Assembly (NCBI GenBank): GCA_026413225.1
Contig: CM048553.1
Location: forward strand, 136,988,190 to 137,052,189
Direction: 5' to 3'
Length of the DNA: 64,000 bases
From: Otis tarda
Lineage: Eukaryota > Chordata > Aves > Otidiformes > Otididae
In this document: positions 61,001-64,000 of the stretch, piece after piece
Position numbering within the stretch: the stretch's first letter is position 1
Layout: the number at the start of each line of letters is the position of its first letter
Position numbers and translations under genes: made by a program
The notes under the pieces: model-generated
What the model saw: only the letters and a program-made list of their open reading frames with translations
What the model was told of the DNA's origin: nothing
The model's database searches: none

Positions 61001-64000
61001 AGCCCAAACCACTGTCAGTTTGTTAGTGTAACAAACAGTAACAGCAGCCTTACAGCTAGGTAACATTAGACCAAGCAAATTTCAGCTTGCACAACCAATC
61101 GCTAGCTGTGATGGCTTGTACTACCTGTACTAAAAAAAAAGGAATCCACAAGAAAACATTATGACCAATATTTCAAAGAGGACTCTAAATACTTGTAGTT
61201 TTCTTTTGTCCTTATAAAACAATGTAGAAGTAGAAGGAAAAATTACAATTCATGAGGTTTCCCCCTTTCTTCTGAAACTGAAGACCGAATTAGCTTTAAA
61301 CCACTCACAGATGACTGATTACATAAATAATGTATTACATAAACCCCTGCAAATGCAAAATAACATCTAGAAATGAAGGAGTATTTGCTACCAATTGCTC
61401 CAGATTGACACCTGTATTGTTCTAACCAGGCACTGTTGCATTCTGCGAAATATATTTTAGCACTTTAGCACTTAGCACTCGGCTTACTGTGAATCCTCTG
61501 CAATTTTGCTTCCATTACCATATGTGCACCATTGAGGTTTGTTTAGCTGCCCTTTTTGCTCACCATTGGTAGAATAGTTTGAAGAATGGGGGCATTAGAC
61601 CCATTAAAGAAAACAAACTGCTGTGTTCTAACACATAATGTATGTATGTATATCCACACATCTGTAAAAGTAACAAAGTGACTTCTTCACCACTTACTTC
61701 CCGCAACTCAAATGTCTGGTGTCCAGCATCCACCTGGTTAAAACAATACATCCAGAAAAATCATAATGTCTTGAATGTATTCAAAGTAATTTCACGATTT
61801 TTTCTCCCTGATAACTGACATTAAATGCTCAACATGTAATTTTTTCAAATGCCAATTATTCTTACAATTTCCATTCATTATGTATCTAATTTCACAGTAT
61901 CTTCCAAAGCATACAAAGAGTACAAGCAATAAAAACACAAGTATCCATGCAGTTCACTTTAAAAATACACAATGGAAATTTCTCACCTTCATAAATCATG
62001 TGTTCATTCAAAAAAACACCCAAACAAACAAAACACAACTGTCTCCCTTTTCAAGGTAAAAATAGTAATACAGGCTCAGATGAAATTCTCTCATACAATA
62101 ATGGGATTAATTTACACTTTTCTACATGGACAAAATAACTGAAAGAGCTATTCTACAGTACTTAATTATTCCAAAGTAAGAGTTCACTTTTCAAGTTAAT
62201 TTAAAACATGAAAACAATTAGTATTTGATTCTCATATAGTGACGATCAATGCACATTACTCTCATTTCATTTCTTAACAGATAGTTAAAAACCCTGCTAC
62301 TTCAGGGAATTCAATGGTCAGGCCAACTCTGTTTTGACCAAAGCTTACAGTAAACTCAGTAACTAACTGCAGACGGGGAGAATATGTCTACATAATGAAA
62401 TATGTTTGATATAATTTATTTTATAGAAACATAATTTTATTTTAATGTATCAACTCTCAAAAAAGTTTAAATGTTGCTTCAAACATATCAACAAAAAAGT
62501 TCCTATTTAGAGCTAGCAGAATCGCTAAGCATACAGTCAAATCCAAGAGCTCATTTTATAACTCTAGGGATGAGAGCAAGAAAATTGCCTGAATATTAAA
62601 ATGTGTGTCATATTAAGCATTTTTCCACAAATAAAGTTACTGTAATTTACATCTTCTGTCAAATACAAGCAGATAGATAAGTGTGTAGTTATTTGATAAT
62701 CTAGCTCCCATAAATTTAATTCTGTGACACTGAAAACATGATACTTACCTTTCATGATTTGGCAGCTGTTGCCTAGACAGGATAGCTTTGATTAATTCAA
62801 CAAAAAACTCTGGTTTTATAATTGGCCGACCACAAATCAAAGCACATATAGTCTGAAAAGACAGAAAATACATATTTACTGTATGTAAAAAGTTCATCTG
62901 GAATATGATTCAACTGACACCAAATTTTTAAGATCTTAGATGTGGAAAATGTCACACAAACAAATAGGACAATATTGAATTTTGCTACTGAAAAACGGGA
63001 TAGTTTTGCTCCTAGCTTTTAATTGCTGTCTTGATTAAAGTTATGAAAACGTACAAGGCAACTAATAAAAATCAGTAACAGTCTTCAAAACTGACTTTTT
63101 CATATTATAGAATCATAGAATAGTTAGGATTGGGAAGGGACCTTTAAAGGTCATCGAGTCCAACCCCTCCACAAGGAGCAGGGACATCTTCAACTAGATG
63201 AGGTTGCTCAGAGCCCCGTCCAACCTGGCCTTGAATGTTTCCAGGGATGGGGCTTCCACCACCTCTCTGGGCAACCTGTGCCAGTGTTCCATCACCCTCA
63301 TTGTAAAAAATTTTTTTTTATATCTAGCCTAAATCTATCTTCTTCTATTTTAAAACCATTACCCCTCATCCTATCACAACAAGGCCTGCTAAAGCGTTTC
63401 TCCCCATCTTTCTTATAAGCCCCCTTTAGGTACTGGAAGGCTGCTATAAGGTCTCCCCAGAGCCTTCTCTTCTTCAGGCTGAACAGCCACAACTCTCTCA
63501 GCCTGTCCTCATAGGAGAGGTGCTCCAACCCTCTCATCATTTTCGTGGCCCTCCTCTGGACCTTCTTCAACAGGTCCATGTTCTTCTTATGTTGGGGGCT
63601 CCAGAGCTGGACACAGTACTCCAAGTGACGTCTCACCAGAGCAGAGGGGCAGAATCACCTCCCTCAACCTGCTGGCCACGCTTCTTTTGATGGAGCCCAG
63701 AATGCAACTGGCTTTCTGGCCTGCAAGCTCACATTGCTGGCTAATGTTGAGCTTCTTGTCCACCAGTACCAAGCCCTTCTCCTCAGGGCTGCTCTCAATC
63801 TATTCTCCACCCAGCCTCCAACCTCCCATCAACATACATCCCTTTCTCAACTTGGAAGAGTTGACTTTATTGCTTTGTAGCCACCAATATGCAAAAGCTC
63901 AACATACCTTAACAGTAACTTTTACTGATACCATTACAAGGTGAGTACACTCTTTTGTCCATTCATTCACTACAAGGCCTCCAAGCTGCTGGATGGCTTG
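43045..64000 (-). CDS. NBN: NBN, nibrin / NBS1 (partial: exons 4-16; N-terminus beyond the window)
   Basis: Thirteen coding exons join in frame to 632 codons plus stop. They are, 5' to 3' on the - strand: 64000-63908 (partial), 62852-62749, 57137-57020, 56738-56548, 55500-55409, 53812-53671, 53209-52952, 52668-52191, 50083-50012, 48548-48393, 47365-47252, 46217-46168 and 43075-43045. The phases match the human gene at every junction, and the lengths of exons 5, 6 and 13-16 are identical to human as I recall them. The product is the regulatory subunit of the nuclear MRE11-RAD50-NBN complex for double-strand-break sensing and ATM activation. Visible parts are the tandem BRCT repeats, the ATM-target SQ sites, a low-complexity middle, the MRE11-binding motif and the C-terminal ATM-binding motif EESLADDLF. 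The FHA domain (exons 1-3) is not in the window. The gene is convergent with OSGIN2. Confidence 0.97.
43076..46167 (-). other. NBN intron 15
   Basis: 3.1 kb with GTAAGA donor and TTCCAG acceptor. Contains A-runs (T on the sense strand) at 43388-43403 (16) and 45638-45656 (19), and a perfect short palindrome at 45332-45351. No repeat family recognised. Confidence 0.7.
45332..45351. repeat. Perfect 9-bp inverted repeat
   Basis: TCTCTCTTT and AAAGAGAGA are separated by TG, forming a compact hairpin in NBN intron 15. No function known. Confidence 0.8.
46168..46217 (-). CDS. NBN: NBN exon 15, ATM-binding motif
   Basis: 50 nt, acceptor TTCTCAG, donor AG|GTAAGA. Encodes [16 protein letters not shown] plus two bases of Arg. 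EE...DDLF is the conserved C-terminal ATM-recruitment motif. Confidence 0.97.
46218..47251 (-). other. NBN intron 14
   Basis: GTAAGG donor, TCTCAG acceptor. AT-rich with nothing recognised. Confidence 0.7.
47252..47365 (-). CDS. NBN: NBN exon 14
   Basis: 114 nt, 38 codons, [20 protein letters not shown] ... [11 protein letters not shown]. It is the conserved C-terminal block following the MRE11-binding motif. Phase 0 on both sides. Confidence 0.97.
47366..48392 (-). other. NBN intron 13
   Basis: GTTAGT donor (less usual T at +3 of the consensus), TAACAG acceptor. AT-rich, no repeat recognised. Confidence 0.7.
48393..48548 (-). CDS. NBN: NBN exon 13, MRE11-binding motif
   Basis: 156 nt, 52 codons. 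Encodes [20 protein letters not shown], then FRSLVVSHP, then KNFKIFKK, which continues into VAYPGAG of exon 14. The KNFKxFKK stretch is the MRE11-interaction motif. Its fifth-from-first basic position is Ile (codon ATA at 48404-48402) where mammals have Lys. The acceptor used is CACATAAG. Confidence 0.95.
48549..50011 (-). other. NBN intron 12
   Basis: GTAAGA donor. Contains an A-run of 21 at 48879-48899 (T on the sense strand). No repeat family or exon recognised. Confidence 0.7.
50012..50083 (-). CDS. NBN: NBN exon 12
   Basis: 72 nt, 24 codons: [20 protein letters not shown] then SPVL. Acceptor CAAATAG, donor TTG|GTAAGA. An acidic, poorly conserved linker; phase 0 at both ends as in human (69 nt there). 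Confidence 0.9.
50084..52190 (-). other. NBN intron 11
   Basis: 2.1 kb, AT-rich. G/T-rich low-complexity tracts on the + strand at 51405-51440 and 51570-51640 (C/A-rich on the sense strand). No repeat family recognised. Confidence 0.7.
52191..52668 (-). CDS. NBN: NBN exon 11 (largest)
   Basis: 478 nt, acceptor GGATAAG, donor TTG|GTAAGT. Encodes the low-complexity central-to-C-terminal region: REREXX-like start [20 protein letters not shown], then SLDPNPSF, then [20 protein letters not shown], then KQREEKKIL. The KKRxxDD...ED.VLE.LF pattern is the part shared with human. The exon is 30 nt longer than the human one (448 nt as I recall), a multiple of three. Confidence 0.93.
52669..52951 (-). 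other. NBN intron 10
   Basis: Short intron (283 bp), GTATGT donor and GATAAG acceptor preceded by a T/C-rich tract. Confidence 0.85.
52952..53209 (-). CDS. NBN: NBN exon 10
   Basis: 258 nt, acceptor AATATAG, donor AAAAG|GTATGT. Encodes [20 protein letters not shown] ... [11 protein letters not shown]; the SIxxYFQ...KKR-type segment aligns with human NSIRNYFQPSTKKR. Mostly disordered, Ser/Lys-rich. Confidence 0.95.
53210..53670 (-). other. NBN intron 9
   Basis: 461 bp, AT-rich, GTAAAG donor. Includes a small AT palindrome near 53360-53385. Nothing else. Confidence 0.75.
53671..53812 (-). CDS. NBN: NBN exon 9, with the conserved SQ site
   Basis: 142 nt, acceptor TCTTGCAG, donor CATG|GTAAAG. 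Encodes [20 protein letters not shown], then [21 protein letters not shown]. The SQ at 53765-53760 aligns with human Ser343-Gln, the principal ATM phosphorylation site. The exon is 12 nt longer than human (130 nt). Confidence 0.95.
54363..54505. repeat. Intron 8 diverged duplication, copy A
   Basis: Shares with 54841-54980 the ordered blocks CTGTAAA-ACAGAAAGA, ACATCTTTTA, CTCTTTCACTAGTCCTT, ACTTATGT-TTCTCCAAG and GATACTAACATTTACTA. The copies are about 480 bp apart, in direct orientation, with many substitutions and small indels. Confidence 0.8.
54841..54980. repeat. Intron 8 diverged duplication, copy B
   Basis: Direct counterpart of copy A at 54363-54505. Could be an old local duplication, or two insertions of one ancient dispersed repeat that I do not recognise. 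Confidence 0.8.
55409..55500 (-). CDS. NBN: NBN exon 8, end of second BRCT
   Basis: 92 nt, acceptor TTAACAG, donor CCTG|GTAACA. Encodes [20 protein letters not shown] then [10 protein letters not shown]. [15 protein letters not shown] is the conserved closing strand and helix region of BRCT2. Two codons shorter than human (98 nt). Confidence 0.97.
55501..56547 (-). other. NBN intron 7
   Basis: Begins with the weak donor GTGCTG and ends ...TTAACAG. Contains an A-run of 17 at 56071-56087. No repeat family recognised. Confidence 0.7.
56548..56738 (-). CDS. NBN: NBN exon 7, second BRCT
   Basis: 191 nt, acceptor CTTTTTAG, donor CAAAG|GTGCTG. Encodes [18 protein letters not shown], then [14 protein letters not shown], then [17 protein letters not shown] and CVVDVG are BRCT2 core. 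The SQ at 56612-56607 aligns with human Ser278-Gln. Joining to exon 8 creates AGC (Ser) where human has Arg. Confidence 0.95.
56739..57019 (-). other. NBN intron 6
   Basis: Short intron (281 bp) with GTAATC donor. Nothing else. Confidence 0.85.
57020..57137 (-). CDS. NBN: NBN exon 6, linker and start of second BRCT
   Basis: 118 nt, identical length to human. Acceptor TTTTTGCAG, donor CAG|GTAATC. Encodes [20 protein letters not shown], then [24 protein letters not shown] is the first strand of BRCT2. Confidence 0.97.
57332..57336. repeat. Target-site duplication CCAAG, left copy
   Basis: CCAAG directly before the LTR TG, repeated at 58435-58439 directly after the LTR CA. Confidence 0.93.
57337..58434 (+). 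repeat. Complete solo LTR (avian ERVL-type), copy 2, antisense in NBN intron 5
   Basis: 1098 bp, TGTTCTGGTTTTG...CTGAACTACGACA, bounded by CCAAG. Same family and orientation as copy 1 at 12098. TATTTAA at 57512-57518 and AATAAA at 58247-58252 on the + strand, so it is antisense to NBN. Relative to copy 1 it lacks about 27 bp near 57690 and differs around 58000, so the two are independent insertions, not a segmental copy. Open frames such as 57556-58002 come from its GC-rich internal repeats and are not a gene. No internal retroviral region remains. Confidence 0.95.
58247..58252 (+). terminator. LTR polyadenylation signal, copy 2
   Basis: AATAAA on the + strand, antisense to NBN, so it should not truncate the NBN transcript. 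Confidence 0.55.
62749..62852 (-). CDS. NBN: NBN exon 5, end of first BRCT
   Basis: 104 nt, identical to the human length. Acceptor TCTTTTCAG, donor AAAG|GTAAGT. Encodes [20 protein letters not shown] then [14 protein letters not shown]. ICGRPIxKPExF is the characteristic BRCT1 C-terminal block. Confidence 0.97.
62853..63907 (-). other. NBN intron 4
   Basis: 1.06 kb, GTATGT donor. Most of it is the CR1 fragment at 63107-63815. Confidence 0.85.
63107..63815 (-). repeat. CR1 LINE fragment in NBN intron 4, sense orientation to NBN
   Basis: About 710 bp of CR1 3' region on the - strand. Its 3' end is at 63107 (ATAGAATCATAGAATAGTTA on the + strand). Frames on the - strand give [20 protein letters not shown], then [20 protein letters not shown], then [11 protein letters not shown], all CR1 ORF2 C-terminal motifs. 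Frame breaks and small deletions show it is inactive. It is 5' truncated near 63815. Confidence 0.95.
63908..64000 (-). CDS. NBN: NBN exon 4, 3' part (first BRCT; cut by window edge)
   Basis: The last 93 nt (31 codons) of the exon, donor AAG|GTATGT. Encodes [20 protein letters not shown] then [11 protein letters not shown]. LGGxVxxxWTxECTHLVM is the BRCT1 signature. The human exon is 160 nt, so about 67 nt, plus exons 1-3 with the FHA domain, lie beyond the window. Confidence 0.96.

Larger units (their letters stand above)
57138..62748 (-). other. NBN intron 5
   Basis: The largest NBN intron seen (5.6 kb), GTAAGT donor and TTTGCAG acceptor. Holds the solo LTR at 57337-58434; the remaining 4.3 kb is AT-rich with nothing recognised. 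Confidence 0.75.

Noticed and set aside
1..64000. tRNA, rRNA, snoRNA, microRNA, CRISPR or bacterial-type system
   Set aside because: I recognised none by eye. The window is vertebrate nuclear DNA, and a covariance-model search would be needed to exclude small RNA genes.

Overview
This is a window of a bird nuclear genome. The evidence is the repeat content (seven CR1 LINE fragments, some carrying the 3' tail based on ATTCTATG-type octamers, plus TG...CA solo LTRs with 5-bp target duplications) and two vertebrate genes whose exon phases and protein motifs can be read directly. The species cannot be fixed from the sequence.

Layout. 1-18.0 kb is gene-free flank: the tail of an LTR at the window edge, CR1 fragments near 4.6, 10.0, 11.0-13.4, 15.9 and 17.5 kb, and one complete solo LTR (12098-13234) inserted inside a reverse-strand CR1. 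18.04-19.28 kb is a CpG island that holds the promoter and first coding exon of OSGIN2. OSGIN2 runs on the + strand from 18880 to the stop at 33697 in six coding exons (555 codons). A stop-to-stop interval of 9.3 kb follows, holding 3' UTR sequence of both genes. NBN (nibrin) lies on the - strand from its stop at 43045 to the right edge. Thirteen coding exons are visible, corresponding to human exons 4 (partial) to 16 and giving 632 codons plus stop. Exons 1-3 with the FHA domain lie beyond position 64000.

The two genes are convergent (tail to tail), the arrangement known from mammals (RIPK2-OSGIN2-NBN-DECR1). OSGIN2 encodes a flavin-monooxygenase-like protein of the OKL38/OSGIN family. NBN encodes the regulatory subunit of the MRE11-RAD50-NBS1 double-strand-break complex. 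They have no known joint pathway beyond neighbourhood.

I found no RNA gene, no CRISPR-like array and no intact transposon ORF. No previously undescribed system is supported. The points most worth a second look are a solo LTR about 200 bp upstream of NBN exon 6, a lysine-to-isoleucine change in the MRE11-binding motif of NBN, a weak donor after NBN exon 7, a start-stop uORF upstream of the OSGIN2 start, and a diverged duplication in NBN intron 8. Human exon lengths quoted below are from memory.
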